This document shows, piece by piece, positions 35,064 to 63,691 of a stretch of DNA of 64,000 nucleotides (its first letter is position 1; the number at the start of each line of letters is the position of its first letter). Where the stretch lies: positions 4,806,001-4,870,000 of the forward strand of contig NW_023503493.1 of assembly GCF_014529535.1 (NCBI RefSeq), given 5' to 3'. The DNA is from Bradysia coprophila. Taxonomy: Eukaryota > Arthropoda > Insecta > Diptera > Sciaridae. The notes below the pieces were generated by a model. The model was not told the DNA's origin, did no database searches, and was given only the letters and a program-made list of their open reading frames with translations. Both the position numbers and the translations under genes were made by a program.

Positions 35064-36200
35064 AATTGTTGGCATTTCCGTTAATTTTCTTTTTCTTATT
35101 TACAAAACAATCGAAAGCCAATTTTATGGAAATAAATTAGATTCATTTCATCGCGAAACGTATTAAAGACACTGAGTTGAGAGTGCCGTAAACGTTCTTC
35201 TCTCTTTCGTTGAACATTTGATGGAAAGGAGGATATTAGACTCAAATGTCATACCTTTAAGGCATAAAATATGAGTCTATTTAACGCTTAACAAATACAT
35301 GACCTCTCTGTCTGTTGCAGTAGATTACATTGGATGCTGCGAAAGTAATTCATTACATGGAGGTAACAATTTTGTAATTTTGATGTGCAATGGATCACTT
35401 TCGCAGTTGGTAAACTGCTTTGTAATTGTCAACTTTCGCATGGGACACGCATGAAAATAAATATTTTTCAAACAGCTCAGTGGCAAGGAAATAAGCGTAT
35501 AAGAGAGTAGGAGAGGTGGATGAATTTCTTTTTAGATTGGTATCACAACGAAGTGGGAAATAGATTGCAGTTTTGGTGGTTTGTTTTAGTAATTTATTGC
35601 GAAAATGGTCGAAAAAATTTCTTTGAAATTTTCAGTTTTACTTTACAATATGGTCAAAATGGAGTAAGTCGGGCGGAATTTGGGTTTCAGAATATCGAAA
35701 TAATTTTTGAAAATCTAATCGGCGACTATAAAATAGAAAGCAGCGAAACTAGTATGGTAATGATCCGGCCCTGAACCACTGCTAAAGAGTTGTTAGGGCG
35801 GATAATTAATCTGCGAGTTTTCTTTAGTTCAGATTTTCTCTTAGTAAATTCATGAAAGTTTATGTCTTTGAGATCTTTGACATTTTCAATGGAAAACTAA
35901 AGTGAATGTGGAGAGATCGAAAACCGAAAAACTCATACTTGTGACCTAGTTGACTTAGCGGACAGTTTACCGACTTTGTTTTTTCTCTCAAACGTGCCGC
36001 AAAAATAATATTAAAGGAACTTGCGTTGTAGTTAATGACTTTTGCTTTGGTTTTTTCGGCAAATTTTCCGAATGAGTCCAAGCGTTTGTGGTCGGAAAGA
36101 ACACACGCTCATTGAACTAAACTATGAGATAGAACCGTTAACTTTGACTTGAGTTGAAGGATGTGTCAAACGTTATATGAAAATGTTATGAAAGAGCAAG
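35064..36200. other. Intergenic with one dispersed repeat
   Basis: The segment at about 35,310-35,455 (TGCGAAAGTAATTCATTACA, CAACTTTCGCATGGGACAC) is related to 8,337-8,525. A frame at 35,520-35,774 has no recognised motif. Confidence 0.5.
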
Positions 36201-36210
36201 AAATATTTTG

Positions 36211-36490
36211 ACAAGTACCCCAAGGCAACTTATAACAAACTGGTCTTCGATCCTCTCGCTCTGAACGTAACATGAAGGAAATACTTTGACAAGTACCCCA
36301 AGGCAAGTTATAATTAACTAGTCTTCGGTTTTCTCACTCTGATCATAACAGTCTATGGCAATTACAGCGAGACCAGTTTTAATTAACTGGTCTTCGGTAT
36401 TCTTGCTCTAATCATAAAAGTATAGATGTTACGATAAAAGCGAGGAGAACATCGAAGACCAGTTAATTATAACTGGTCTTCCTGTAAACT
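36211..36490 (+). repeat. Tandem repeat with an inverted copy
   Basis: Units near 36,211 and 36,289 share CAAGTACCCCAAGGCAA, TTATAA and TGGTCTTCG-TCTC-CTCTG. A shorter unit is at 36,373 and an inverted one at about 36,440-36,470. A single unit is found at 23,842-23,900. Confidence 0.7.
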
Positions 36491-37229
36491 AAACATTATC
36501 ATTTCTCAAGGTAAGTAAAGATTAACTGGTCCTAGTTTCTCTCTCATTATCACAATAGTATAATGTAAAGCATTCAGTAACTGTATCTAAACCATATCCA
36601 TAGACGACAAGCATATCACCTGTATGATTTTCGAATCTATCGATGAACCGAAGATTGAGAAAAAGCGCGAGCGTTGGTTTGTGTTACTAAACTAGACATT
36701 CACTTTAATTTTGATGTCAAATCAACCACTATAGTCTAAGAACGATTATGTTAACGATATTTTAGTCTGACTAAATGCTAATTTATAGTGCAACTGCGTT
36801 TTGGGTTTTTGGTTTCGTTTTTTATTTGTTGAAGAATTTCTAGTGGCAGCTGGGAAAATAAAATATTTCGGTCGAACGATGTGACGTTCAATTTAGCGAC
36901 TAGGTTAAAACGTTTTTCTTTTCATAATTCACCAACGATGGACATTTTCTTCGATTTCGCTAACATTTAATAGAAATTGGAATAACGCTTCGCTGGGCCC
37001 ATTAATGAGAATTTAATTGGCTGAAATTGTCCTAAATTGACCGGACTGACTGAAATTGACCGAAAACGTGTTTTCGTAAATTTCGGTAAATTTTAGGCCA
37101 ATTTTTCAGCAAATTAAATTTCCCAAGCGCAGCGTGTCAGTAAAGAGATTCATAACTTTTGGAATGTTTTGGAAATAGTGAATAGTGCGCACTGTGCAGT
37201 GCTGGCAACCGATCAATTTTTGGATCAAA
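36491..37229. other. Intergenic, no gene recognised
   Basis: No frame or repeat could be assigned. Confidence 0.45.
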
Positions 37230-38030
37230 GGCCATGGAAATTTTAGCATTTTTTTGGTTTGAAAAACAGCCGACCGAAATCGGACGCATTTTCCAGTGGA
37301 TGTTTTTATGTGTGGCCAAGAAAGGTATTCGGCCCTGGAAGCAAAAACCGCTTTCCAAAAAAATCCTTCGAAGCTTGTGTGGCTGCTGGGAGGTGATTGA
37401 AAACCGAAAACTTACACTTTTCTTACAAAAATTTCTCCATTTTCATGGTCGTGTGATGTCATTAGAAAGGTAATTACATGTCCTATCAGGGCAAGTAGGG
37501 TCTTATTGGGTTTAAAATTCATCCACACTGAGATATGTGATGTTGAAGTTATAAACCGACAAAGACTGAAAACTTACACTTTTCTCACAGAAATTTCTCG
37601 AGCCGTACAAGGTCGTGTGGTATTAGGCATTAGGGTGGCATTAGAATGGTCATTTTATGTTGTTTCAGGGGCTTGGAAGCATCTACGATGAAATATGAGA
37701 AGTTGAAATGTTTAAGTGCTCATCACTCATCGTAGAAGCTTCCAAACTCCCATAAGACCCTATTTGCCCTGAAAGTACACAAAATTACCTTTCTAATGAC
37801 AGCCAACTCGTCCCTGTTGCGTGTACTTCGAGAAATTTCTGTAAGAAAAGTGCACGTTTTCGGCTTTCGACCACTAGTCCCGCAGGCTTTGAAGAATTTC
37901 TTTTTTGAATTTTTTCACTGCAAAATGCGTCAGATTTCGGTAAACGGTTTTTCGAACAAATCCCTCTCATGGAAAGTTTGGGTTATCAATCTTCGCTGGG
38001 AACTGGTCGGGACAGGGAAATTCGAAATTT
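37230..38030. mobile_element. Repeat cluster C3, related to C1 and C2
   Basis: Two inverted units (near 37,445 and 37,610) and one direct unit (near 37,783, ACCTTTCTAATGACAGCC) carry the same core as clusters C1 and C2, with GACCGAAATCGGACGCATTT at the left and GTCAGATTTCGGTAAACG at the right. It is an older, more diverged fold-back cluster. Confidence 0.6.
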
Positions 38031-38443
38031 GAATTCTGAAATTCTAAAAAATTCCCAAAAATTGTTCCTTTGTTAAATTTATGAATTTTAAAGAATTTTA
38101 AGAATTTCCGAAAAATGCCGAATAATAAGCCTTGAGGTTGGGATAGTCAGTCGATGAATGATCACATAGAATTCGCGCGAAATCGAAGAAAAGTCCACCA
38201 CCGATGCAGTCAAACCCGCTCGTGTATAAAGAGGTTCGATTCGATTTCTATCATAGGCACGGTGCATATTTTTATGATCAATCTGTGTGTGTGTCTGTGT
38301 GTCTGTACTGTGCTGAAAATGGTTTCACTTAAAATTTACATTGCAACGTTGACTAAAATTTAATATTTTTCTCTTTAGTATCTTGAAAACAGTAGCTGGT
38401 AACCTTTGGTAATTTTTGTTTTGTTTTGTATCAGTCGATTACT
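38031..38443. other. Downstream of HERC2
   Basis: The 3' untranslated region of HERC2 should lie here. No canonical polyadenylation hexamer was identified within 400 bp on the minus strand. A (GT)n-like run lies at about 38,283-38,305. Confidence 0.4.
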
Positions 38444-54808
<16,365 letters not shown>

Positions 54809-57305
54809 TGATGATATGTGAATTCAGGCTAAACAATTTGTTAAATCGAACAAATTTACATTTTTCGTCGTTCATATGAATTTTCCACCCTTTTTGACAC
54901 TTAAACTGACTGTGGGTAACACAACACACTGACGTTAAACGAAAAACTGTTTATTTTGACCATCAACAGTTGATTACGCGATTCAATTTGTTGGATTTGA
55001 GATCGGTAATGGTTCTGTGACAAATGTCTTGCATGTGCACTAATTTAAACTTTGATTATCTAATTAAAAACGTCTGTAGACTGACGAGAAAAAAATTTTG
55101 AACTCAGACATTTGTTTTTCCAATTTTTGCTTTACCTTACGTTCTTTGGTTCGGGTTTGCTTTTGATGACATTCGTTACAGAATAGTAGATTATTGAACA
55201 TCCAACCTAAACGATTTTTTAAGGATAAGAAAAGTCAATGAACGTCAACGCAAGGTATGGTCGAATGTCAAACTTTGTATGTAGCGGAGGACATAACAAT
55301 CAAGACTGTATACAGCCTTGATAACAATTTCATACAAGCAAACTCACCTCTCATATGTTCGTTGTGATTTACCTTATTTTCTCCTCTCAATAGGCCATGA
55401 GAAAAATGCGTTTTGTTGACGATTGATCGAATGACATTTCTACTAAGAAAAGTTCGAAGGCTGTAAACTTTGGGAAGCTCACACAGACTACTTCCTTATT
55501 TGAACTGTCATTTTGTTCATGTTGTCAAAAATAGCATGGTGAATTTACGTTTTTGGTTTCGTGGAGAAAAACAGTAAGACACAACATATGAAAATCGTTG
55601 TCTTCACCTCTGGGAGAAATATGAAGATATTCCAACTCGAGCGATCGTTGCTCTTGTTGGAATTTTTTATTTTGTCGCCTCTAGGTAAACAAATAACCAA
55701 AGAAAGTGCGAATCAGGTTTGGTCTGTCCATACAAACCGGCGGAAATAACGATTTCATATAAAAAACACTCACCTTTCAAACAATGATTTTCACTGAGAG
55801 GTTAGTTTATATGAAATCGATATTTCCTCCGCTCCATACAAATTTTGACATTAGACCATAACTATACAGAGTATACTTTCATTGGAAATAACTATTACAA
55901 CATCGAGGTTACCATCGATCAAGATTAACATGCAAAGTTCTTCGATTGTCGTTGCATATGTGCTGCACTGCACATGCACTTTGAGAATTGGCGAATTAAA
56001 TTCGAAAAAGTTTGGGAAGATTGGCAGCTCTGCAAGGTTCATTACTCTCAGGGATCTTCTTACGTGTTTCATTACTTTCTTTATGGAGGAGATGTTATAG
56101 TGTAGAACTTGTAACTGCCAAGAATTCTATTTTAAATTATATGTCATGCTGTCAGAGGCTTCTCTCTAGAAGAACTTGAGAACAAGAGCCTATAGTTGAA
56201 TTTTGAGTGAATCGGTGGATGAACAAATGTTCTACGAGGGAAGAAAAGTTGAAAATTTCATTTCCAGAATGTTTTTACAAGTCACCCGTGTAATTTCCAA
56301 CTTTTTTCCCGAGGTAAATCCAAAGAGTTTTACAACAAGGGCTTATGTAGTTTCAGTGGAGGGGTGAAAATGACTATTTTCTAGCATACGTTGTGAAATA
56401 GTTATTTACGTATCGATTGAGGAGGCCGAAAGAGTTACGTATTAAGTTTTATATGCTGCCTACTGGGGACGAAAGTTGAAAAATGTAAGCCCAAGGGCCG
56501 AAAGTGACAGAAAATTGTAAGCCGAAGGTGCGTGAGCTTACATATCTGTCACTTTCGGCCGTGGGCTTACATTTTTTTCTTTCGTCCCGCAGTAGGAAGC
56601 ATATAAAATAAATTTCAACGTACATACTGTGATATGAGAAAATCGTATACACAGCGGCGTTTGGTTTGGCGTGGACACTTTCAATATTAAGTTTTCAGCG
56701 TAAGTCCGCTTTTAGTAATAGAAAGTAGAACTCTATTTGACAGCTGTCACTCGAAGCACTTTTGCTTGAAGAGCGTTGGTTAGAATCAAAAAGTAAGCTT
56801 TAGCGACGTTTAAGATTGTAGTTTTTCGTCCAGAAATTGACGTTGCCTTTGTCAATGTTACTTTTTCGAGCGTTGTTTCGGATTTAAACTCAGCGGAGAA
56901 CATTTTGGACTCAACAATTATAATCACGGTCGGTACAAATAACATTTTAGATTGATCATAGATTTAAGGCTTTCCAAAGAAATATTTTCGAGTGAGCGGC
57001 AGATTAACTGTTTTCATACCATCTAAGTATACAAACTTTCTTTGTCGATTTAAACCATCATATAATGGACCATATGGACACAAATATTATTCACTGCATT
57101 GCATCCACACCGAAGAAGATCAGACAACCAGAGAAAAACCATCAATGTAATGTCAATGTGCAGAGTAAAAACGAGAAATACACAAAAAAGATTGTGCGAC
57201 TGTGAAAGGATTTTTTTTTCCTAAAAATAGTTTTCCATAATTTGTTGACGCAATTGCTGTTTTGAAAGAAAATAGTTTGATCCGCCTGTTGTCAGAAAAG
57301 CGGCA
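54809..57305. other. Divergent intergenic region between HERC2 and the RING gene
   Basis: Promoters of both genes must lie here, about 2.5 kb apart. A solo arm of the 21,216 MITE family lies near 55,456 (AAGGCTGTAAACTTTGGG). No coding frame is supported. Confidence 0.5.
56398..56607. mobile_element. Palindromic MITE, uninterrupted copy
   Basis: The core 56,450-56,607 has paired ends TATATGCTGCCTACTG and CAGTAGGAAGCATATA. The inner arms TGTAAGCCCAAGGGCCGAAA / GGCCGTGGGCTTACA also pair. It is homologous to 8,634-9,051 without the 198-bp insertion found there. Confidence 0.75.
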
Positions 57306-58352
57306 ATGGATTCTGATTTCAACGATATTGGATTTCTAATGGAAAATGTTAAACAAGAACCTGCCCATGCGAATGAACTTGCTGGGCCACTGGCTGAAGA
57401 TGCCGAAAGCACAGACACTATTCCCACATACATGACCGATTTCATTTTGGATTACATTAACCGATCGTTGAAGGTAAAATTGCATTTGAACGGAGGCGCC
57501 CAAGTCTTTCGATCGTTTTTTCCGGAAAATTATTCAAAATGTCTGCAACATTCTTTCATAGAACGAAGAGGAAGATACTCAGCCGGAATACAATGAAACG
57601 GATGGAGCCGACGGAACAAATGCTGAAGAATCTGTGGAAGACCTGATTGCACGGGCGGAAAACATGATTCGCGAAAATACTCGTCAAATCGATCAAATGA
57701 ACATTCCTGAGACCACTACGATAGCTACGACCAATGATTGGATGCAACAGTTCATTGCACAGTCGGAAACTATGGAGGCAGATAATCCAACCAGCTCCGG
57801 GCAATGCACAACAACAACAACTTCAACTTCTTCCACCATCCATCTGACCGATGAATCGGGTAAGTGTAGCAAAATTGGAACGAGCTGAAGCAAGGAACTG
57901 ATTTTAAATTGTCAGGCCAACCAGATGTGATTGAAGTGTCATATGTTGCTCCGGTTGCCACCGTTATTTCCGTCGACACCGACAGTGACGATGAGGTCAT
58001 TTTCGTAAACAGTAACCAGCCACTGCGACCGAGGCCATCCGTTGAGATTCCTGTCATAGATCTATCCGATCAAGGTTCACCATCGGATCACCGCCTCCAG
58101 TCACCGGAACGAAACGACAGTCGAAAGCGTGCTGGCAGACCGGAAATTCCAAATCCAGATGAAACGTCGCCAGAGAAACAGTTTCGACACAGCTGTGCTA
58201 TTTGTTTGGACGACGTAAAGGCGCCGCATTCCACCACATGTGGCCATATCTACTGCGGTGATTGTATCAAAAATGCGGTGAAAATCTTCAAAAAATGTCC
58301 ATCGTGCAACAAGAAGCTGAAAACGAGTAATGTACATCCCATCTATTTGTAA
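57306..58352 (+). CDS. SUMO-targeted RING E3 ubiquitin ligase (RNF4/degringolade-like)
   Basis: The exons 57,306-57,473, 57,562-57,859 and 57,916-58,352 join in frame into 300 residues. The C-terminal RING is C3HC4: Cys249, Cys252, Cys264, His266, Cys269, Cys272, Cys283 and Cys286 (CAICLDDV, CGHIYCGDCI, CPSCNKKL), ending VHPIYL as in RNF4. Upstream are SUMO-interaction-type hydrophobic clusters next to acidic residues: VIEV (160-163), VISVDTDSDDE (from 172), VIFV (183-186) and VIDLSD (202-207). This combination is that of STUbLs, which ubiquitinate SUMOylated proteins; the fly member is degringolade. VKQE at 15-18 fits a SUMOylation consensus. The start is the first ATG of exon 1; the upstream AAGCGGCAATGG context is acceptable. 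The symbol is left blank because one-to-one orthology with dgrn is not proven. Confidence 0.9.
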
Positions 58353-58394
58353 GTCCTAGTCTGTAAGGGTCGTAGAGATTTACTAACCGTATTC

Positions 58395-58400
58395 AATAAA
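58395..58400 (+). promoter_or_regulatory. Polyadenylation signal AATAAA of the RING gene
   Basis: A canonical hexamer 43 bp after the stop codon on the coding strand. Confidence 0.7.
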
Positions 58401-58805
58401 TTAAGTGTGATAAATGCGATCAAATCTGTCGTTTCACTGTTTATGGGGTGAAGGGAATCGGGATCCAAATTGACGGAGACTGGTATTGTATGGTTATGTA
58501 CGTCTTTCTCATTAACTGTGCCGCTCCCATCGACTCCTTAGTCATCAGCTTGATTTATAAAGTGAATCTGCAAGCTCAAAATGAGAGCCTCTCAGTGCAA
58601 GTCTGTCAAAATTCAGATAAAGTGCAGAATCCATCTAACATTTTGTACGTCCTTGAGTGACCCTTAAATCGATTCGGATGGAGAAAGAGAACAACCATGT
58701 TTGACGTGACTTCAAAAATATCAGTTTAGAACAAAGTCTGCAACCTCCTGGGGTTTGTTAACTGCGTTCTCACCATAGTCTAGATGTGACAGCAAACAAT
58801 TTATT
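58401..58805. other. Intergenic, no gene recognised
   Basis: A frame of 70 codons (58,448-58,660) has no recognisable motif. Confidence 0.45.
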
Positions 58806-60216
58806 TTTAGCCCCGTACGAAGTACTGGGGGCTTATAAGATTAATATGTCGTTTGTAACACGTCGAATTGGAAGCAGACAGTAAGGGCAAAGCATTTGGT
58901 TATGTTCATAGATGACGAATCCGCAATAAAAAAAAATGTCCGTCCGTCCGTCCGTCTGTGACCCCTCTAGCTTGAGTAAATCACAACCTTTTTTGAAAAT
59001 TCTTTTTTTTCCCGATTGGTATCGACAAAAGTAAGGTCAAGTTCGAAAATGGGCATGGTAGGGTCGGCCTTTCCAGAGCTAGGGCCCTATAGGTGTTTTT
59101 CAGTCTTTCGACGATATCTACCGAAATACGCACGCAATAGCTGCTTGTGATATATCAAATGAAAGGTATTGACGAGTAGAACAAAGTTGCTGAACATTGT
59201 TTTTGGGTAAGATGCAACGCGGGTTGTTGGGAGGGCTCAAAGGTCGTTACTCGGCCCTAAGTGTTTTTTGCACATAAATCGAATAAATCTCATCCGATTT
59301 TGCTAGATTTTGTTTCATTTGAGAGATAATTGAATGCCGAATAGAATGATGGCAAAAAAAGTTTCAAATTTGGGCCCTTGGGCTAAGGCCGCTACTCGGC
59401 CCTAAGTGTTTTTTGCACATAAATCGAATAAATCTCATCCGATTTTGCTAGTTTTTGTTTCATTTGAGAGATAATTGAATTCCGAATAGAATGATGGCAA
59501 AAAAAAGTTTCAAATTTGGGCCCTTGGACTAAGGCCGCTACTCGGCCCTAAGTGTTTTTTGCACATAAATCGAATAAATCTCATCCGATTTTGCTAGATT
59601 TTGTTTCATTTGAGAGATAATTGAATGCCGAATAGAATGATGGCAAAAAAAAGTTTCAAATTTGGGCCCTTGGACCAAGGCCGCTACTCGGCCCTAAGTG
59701 TTTTTTGCACATAAATCGAATAAATCTCATCCGATTTTGCTAGATTTTGTTTCATTTGAGAGATAATTGAATTCCGAATAGAATGATGGCAAAAAAGTTT
59801 CAAATTTGGGCCCTTGGACTAAGGCCGCTACTCGGCCCTAAGTGATTTTTGCACATAAATCGAGTAAATCTCAACCGATTTTGCTAGTTTTTGTTTCATT
59901 TGAGAGGTGGAAAGTTGGCAAAAAATTTTGGGTTTCTAAAATAATGTCGTAAATTGTTGGTTTTATTTGAGAGGTACTTCGTACGGGCTTTCGTAATTGC
60001 GCTATGCGCAATTTTAAAAATAAACACTTTCAGTAAATTTGACCATGCCCAACTTGACTTGCATTTTGGTAACAGACGCATTAGAGGGTTGTAGACGTAT
60101 TAGGGTTCTGGGCGTATTACGGCTACGGACGTATTATGGTTACGGACGAAATAGGATTACGGGTCGTACGGGGCTAAGTCGCAGCAAACGCTCCGACTGT
60201 TCTGATGCCTTGTTTT
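58806..60216 (-). mobile_element. Repeat family A, copy A3 (inverted)
   Basis: Reads as the reverse complement of A1/A2. It opens with TTTTAGCCCCGTACGAAGTA, carries the octamer-like run GTCCGTCCGTCCGTCCGTCT near 58,938, has four to five tandem units of about 145 bp (59,252-59,833 and beyond) and ends GTACGGGGCTAAGTCGCAGC followed by AACGCTCCGACTGTTCTGAT. TTAGCCCCGTACGA at the left and TCGTACGGGGCTAA at the right form terminal or subterminal inverted repeats. The sequence is more diverged than between A1 and A2. Confidence 0.78.
59252..59832 (-). repeat. Tandem array, four units of about 145 bp, inside A3
   Basis: Unit starts (CGGCCCTAAGTG) lie at about 59,252, 59,397, 59,543, 59,689 and 59,833, giving periods of 145, 146, 146 and 144 bp. 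The units are homologous to those of A1 and A2. Confidence 0.85.
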
Positions 60217-60645
60217 CTTTAATTTATCTATTTGAACCTTGCATACAAACGACAAGTTTATCGCTATACAATCATAGATCTGCCAATTTATTTACGTAAA
60301 GTATTTGTGGAGCGGTTAATGTGAAATATGAAAAATGGCTTCCGATAGGTCATGACGTCACTTGACGACATCATAGTTTTAACATAAATTTTAAAATCGG
60401 TAAGAGAAGGTCACAAAAAATCCCCAAAGTAATATAAGAAGAATCGCCGAAAAGAATACAGAACAACTAAATTTGGAAACAGATAAGATTTTTGTCAATT
60501 CTTTTAAATTTGTCGGTTTGACGTTGGCTTTTTTTAAATCGCCAAAATGAGAAGAAACAATTGCGATAATATCACGGGTATAACGAATTTCTTCTCTGGC
60601 AGCTGACTCACCCATAACCAAGTGCAATTTCAGATTCTTCTCCAA
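60217..60645. other. Intergenic, no gene recognised
   Basis: A frame at 60,391-60,645 on the minus strand lies directly downstream of the LINE remnant but shows no motif of its own. Confidence 0.45.
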
Positions 60646-61362
60646 CTACCATCTCTCAATGTTTATCTGCAGATTTTCGAACCAAGTTGCCACTTCGTTC
60701 GTTACGTTGTGGATTGCTTCGATGTCGCCATTGAAACGGTGGATGGGACAACTTTCGACGATGTGTTGCATGGTTTGAACTTGTCCGCATTCACAGAGTG
60801 GCGATTCGACAAAATTCCACCTGGGCATCAAGTAGCCGCAACATCCCTGTCCCGTTCGGATTCGGTTTAAGCGTAACCATGAGCGTCTCGGAAGATTTTC
60901 GCCGCTTACTTCAACAGTCGGATCGTCGACCAGTTCCTTGTTATGGACTGTGGATCTCTGCCACCCATCTTTCCATCGAGTTTGAGGTTTCCTATGTTGA
61001 AATGCTGTCTAAAGAGCTGCCAGAAAGGAGAACGTGATTTGAGCCTTCTATGTTGGTTATTTGGCATTCTCTGATGGCAGACTCTTCACGCAGAATGGAC
61101 GCTGGAGCGATGCCACTTATTGTGTGTCCACTCGTTTAACATGGCAACTGTTTATCCATACCGGTGAACAATAATCGGCAATCGGCATGATCATTGCTTG
61201 AGTTGTGATTCTCAGTGTTTCAACTTGTTTCGAGTGCAAATTTCTTTTTGTAAAATTTTCTTTCACAAATTTTTTGGTGATAAAACTTTTGCGTACGGCG
61301 CACAATGCGTCACCCTCAGCGATATCAGTTATTTTATAAGTAAGATAAAGGACTTGCGTCAA
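60646..61362 (-). pseudogene. Jockey-type LINE ORF2 C-terminal remnant
   Basis: In the minus-strand order, the segment encodes VETLRITTQAMIMPIADYCS PVW (61,117-61,260, the RT thumb block), then after a frame change ISGIAPASILREESAIRE, then LPRRSWLRLNRIRTGQG and the C-terminal zinc-knuckle-like MPRWNFVESPLCECGQVQTM followed by QHIVESCPIHRF. These are landmarks of jockey-clade ORF2 after the catalytic domain. The frame changes near 61,115 and 60,990 make it dead. Confidence 0.8.
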
Positions 61363-61380
61363 ATTTACCCATTAAGGGAT
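61270..61380 (+). repeat. Dispersed repeat D, copy 4
   Basis: TTTTGCGTACGGCGCACAAT, then GCGTCACCCTCAGCGATATC, as in copies at 40, 19,265 and 33,555. It overlaps the 5' edge of the LINE remnant and probably inserted at it. Confidence 0.6.
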
Positions 61381-62633
61381 TTTTGACTGATGTTTTATAC
61401 AACTTGTTCGAAGCTTTCGCAAAATGACTCTTAATACCATTATTTCCAAAAAAAAATTTAAGATATCTCACGAGTACTTAAACGCCCTGGGGATCGTGCA
61501 AATCTAATTTTCATGTGGTCTAAACATTTCGGTAAAACTGATTTTTTTTTTGTGGATTAAATGGAAGTGCGTCACCACTTGATTTGTAATATAAGACTTC
61601 AACCAACTGTCGAGGTTTCATAACAGTCGGCGACTTTAAAATAATTGACGCATTTCGTTTCAGCTGATCCGCTCATACAAACAAATATGATTCTACGTCT
61701 CTTTAAACGGTTTTAACATTACCACGCGCATGCGTACGTACACTGTTCACCCGTGGATCAGCTGAAACAAAATGCATCACTTCTTTGAAAGTCGCCGACT
61801 GTATCAAGAAATCGAAAGAAAACGTCAAAATATTGCCGGGTGTATAATGCGAATATATAATCAATCAATCAATCAATATAGTATATAATTGTATACAATA
61901 ATAAATCCTAGATCCAACTACACGTAAAGGTCTCTTTCTCTCTCAACAATCGATTGCCAACATTTTAACAGATTTTTGTTTCTTCTTTCAACATACACTC
62001 TTATATTATAGTGTTAGGGTGTTACGTCCTTATATATAATAATGATTCTATATATTCATGTGGAACGAGTTCCACACAAACACATATATTTTGACTAAAA
62101 TTCGAATTGATGATTTTATGGCAAATATTTAACTTTGCGATTAGAATGGTGTATATGGTGTTGACGAGTTCTTTGCTCATTTTTTTTTTGTAAATTTAAA
62201 TTTTATAAAAATTTCGTACCACTCATGATGGGGCTACAAAAGATTTCTTCGTTTCATCAAACAACTTTGATTCACTCTCTGTTACTCTGTTGTGTCATTT
62301 CTTGTCAATATTAGTAATTCGATATTGACTATAATGTTGATTATTATGGTTAGTAAACCTCTAAAACTAATTTTTTTTTGTTTTTGTTCGATTCGTCATA
62401 AATACAAAAAAGAAAAAAGTTAAAATTACGAAAGAAAAACGAATTAACTGTCCCTGCATATTGCGGAACAAACACAACACGACTAAACGAATTTGCTTTT
62501 TTTTTGTTCCGATACTTTGGCCACACAATTACCTCGTAATCGAGAGTTTGGCCTAGTTTTTGGCACTGATTTTTCTTCTTCTTCTTTCATTTGCAGTGTG
62601 AAATTACGAACATTTATCTGCTCGAACACTGCG
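61381..62633. other. Intergenic downstream of MVB12
   Basis: An inverted pair GTCGGCGACTTTAAA (about 61,627) / TTTGAAAGTCGCCGACTG (about 61,785), together with GTTTCAGCTGATCC / GGATCAGCTGAAAC, suggests another MITE at about 61,617-61,803. An (AATC)n run lies at 61,860-61,877. No gene. Confidence 0.55.
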
Positions 62634-63691
62634 TTAACGGTAAAACGGATTCGACAATCGGCTAGCTGCTTTCGATGATTTCAATGTGCACAAAATTTGC
62701 CGTTCCAATTGGAAATTGTAGTCCAACTCTGGCTTCACAGGAATCTCTTTCAACTTCGGCATCTACAAAGGAAACGACCGAATCAAATCACGAATCTGAT
62801 CGACAGCTGCTTATACAAACCTCGAACGACTGTTGAGTTAGATTCGGATTTATGCAGAACGGTACGCCATCCAATTCACTGTGACCGCTAAGTGTTCCCG
62901 AAAGTGAGTGTTGTGTATGCAATGTTGGCGGCTTCGGTGCAATTCGGGCAGGCGTTGGTAGACGGTATGATGCTTGGATTTCTTCGTAATCGTGGACATT
63001 TTTCGCCGGTGGAGTCTGTGAGTTAGAATTGGAAGATCGGTTTACGATATGGGAGTCATGTACCCTTTCAACAGAACTTACTGGATACAACGGCTTCGTC
63101 GATATGTTCATGTAGTGCAGCGAATTATCTAAATCTGATGTGTGAGTCGGTGGATTGGGTGGCGGTCGATGGCTAACTGGACTGGATTTGAAGCAAACAA
63201 CAATGCCATTCACCTCGCTGTGAAGACAGAAAAATTGATTAAACTTTCACATCGACTGCGACTGGTGTAAATCGTACCCGGCCAGTACAAATCCTTCCGG
63301 TGCCAATTTCAATTTTGAGCACAGAATAACATCGGTTACAGCCTGAGTCACAGATCCGCGTTTGGATAATTTGTACGCGATTTGTCGATTCCGCCAAGCC
63401 TTTTGCTCGGTGTCGGCAGTTCGTGAAAGTAGTGAAAATCCTTCGGGCGGTAGTTCTCGGTCACCAATGACTCTGCAGAATTTATTAAATGAGAGATTGA
63501 ACATCAGAGTCTATTGGTCATTAGTTTCGACTTACTTTAATGTCTCCACAACATAGTCCGGCAATCCTTCACTCTTCGACAGACAGAGATATCGACCGCT
63601 TTTTTTGCCGATTATCATGTACTTTCTCCACAGATCGGCATCCGCATCTTGGTCATAAGTTCGATGTATTGCAATGAAGTTTTTGGGGCAC
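62634..63691 (-). CDS. Mvb12: MVB12, ESCRT-I subunit (5' end beyond the window)
   Basis: The visible exons are 63,536-63,691, 63,278-63,472, 63,082-63,217, 62,821-63,015 and 62,634-62,762, all in frame with GT-AG introns, ending TAA at 62,634-62,636. They encode about 269 residues. The N-terminal part is a MABP domain: [20 protein letters not shown], then [40 protein letters not shown] and [21 protein letters not shown] proline-rich linker follows, and a C-terminal UMA-type motif ([24 protein letters not shown]) that anchors MVB12 to the other ESCRT-I subunits. ESCRT-I sorts ubiquitinated cargo into multivesicular bodies. The intron at 63,016-63,081 is 66 nt, in frame and stop-free, so it may be retained. 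The first exon and start codon were not found between 63,692 and 64,000. Confidence 0.88.

Noticed and set aside
35520..35774. An 84-codon frame with aromatic-rich sequence
   Set aside because: No known motif and no supporting signals; low-complexity composition explains it.
38283..38305. A GT-rich run as a functional 3' regulatory element of HERC2
   Set aside because: Short and imperfect; no downstream polyadenylation hexamer supports a regulatory reading.
59252..59832. The 145-bp array as centromeric satellite
   Set aside because: Only four units, bounded by element termini and repeated in the same context in two other places.
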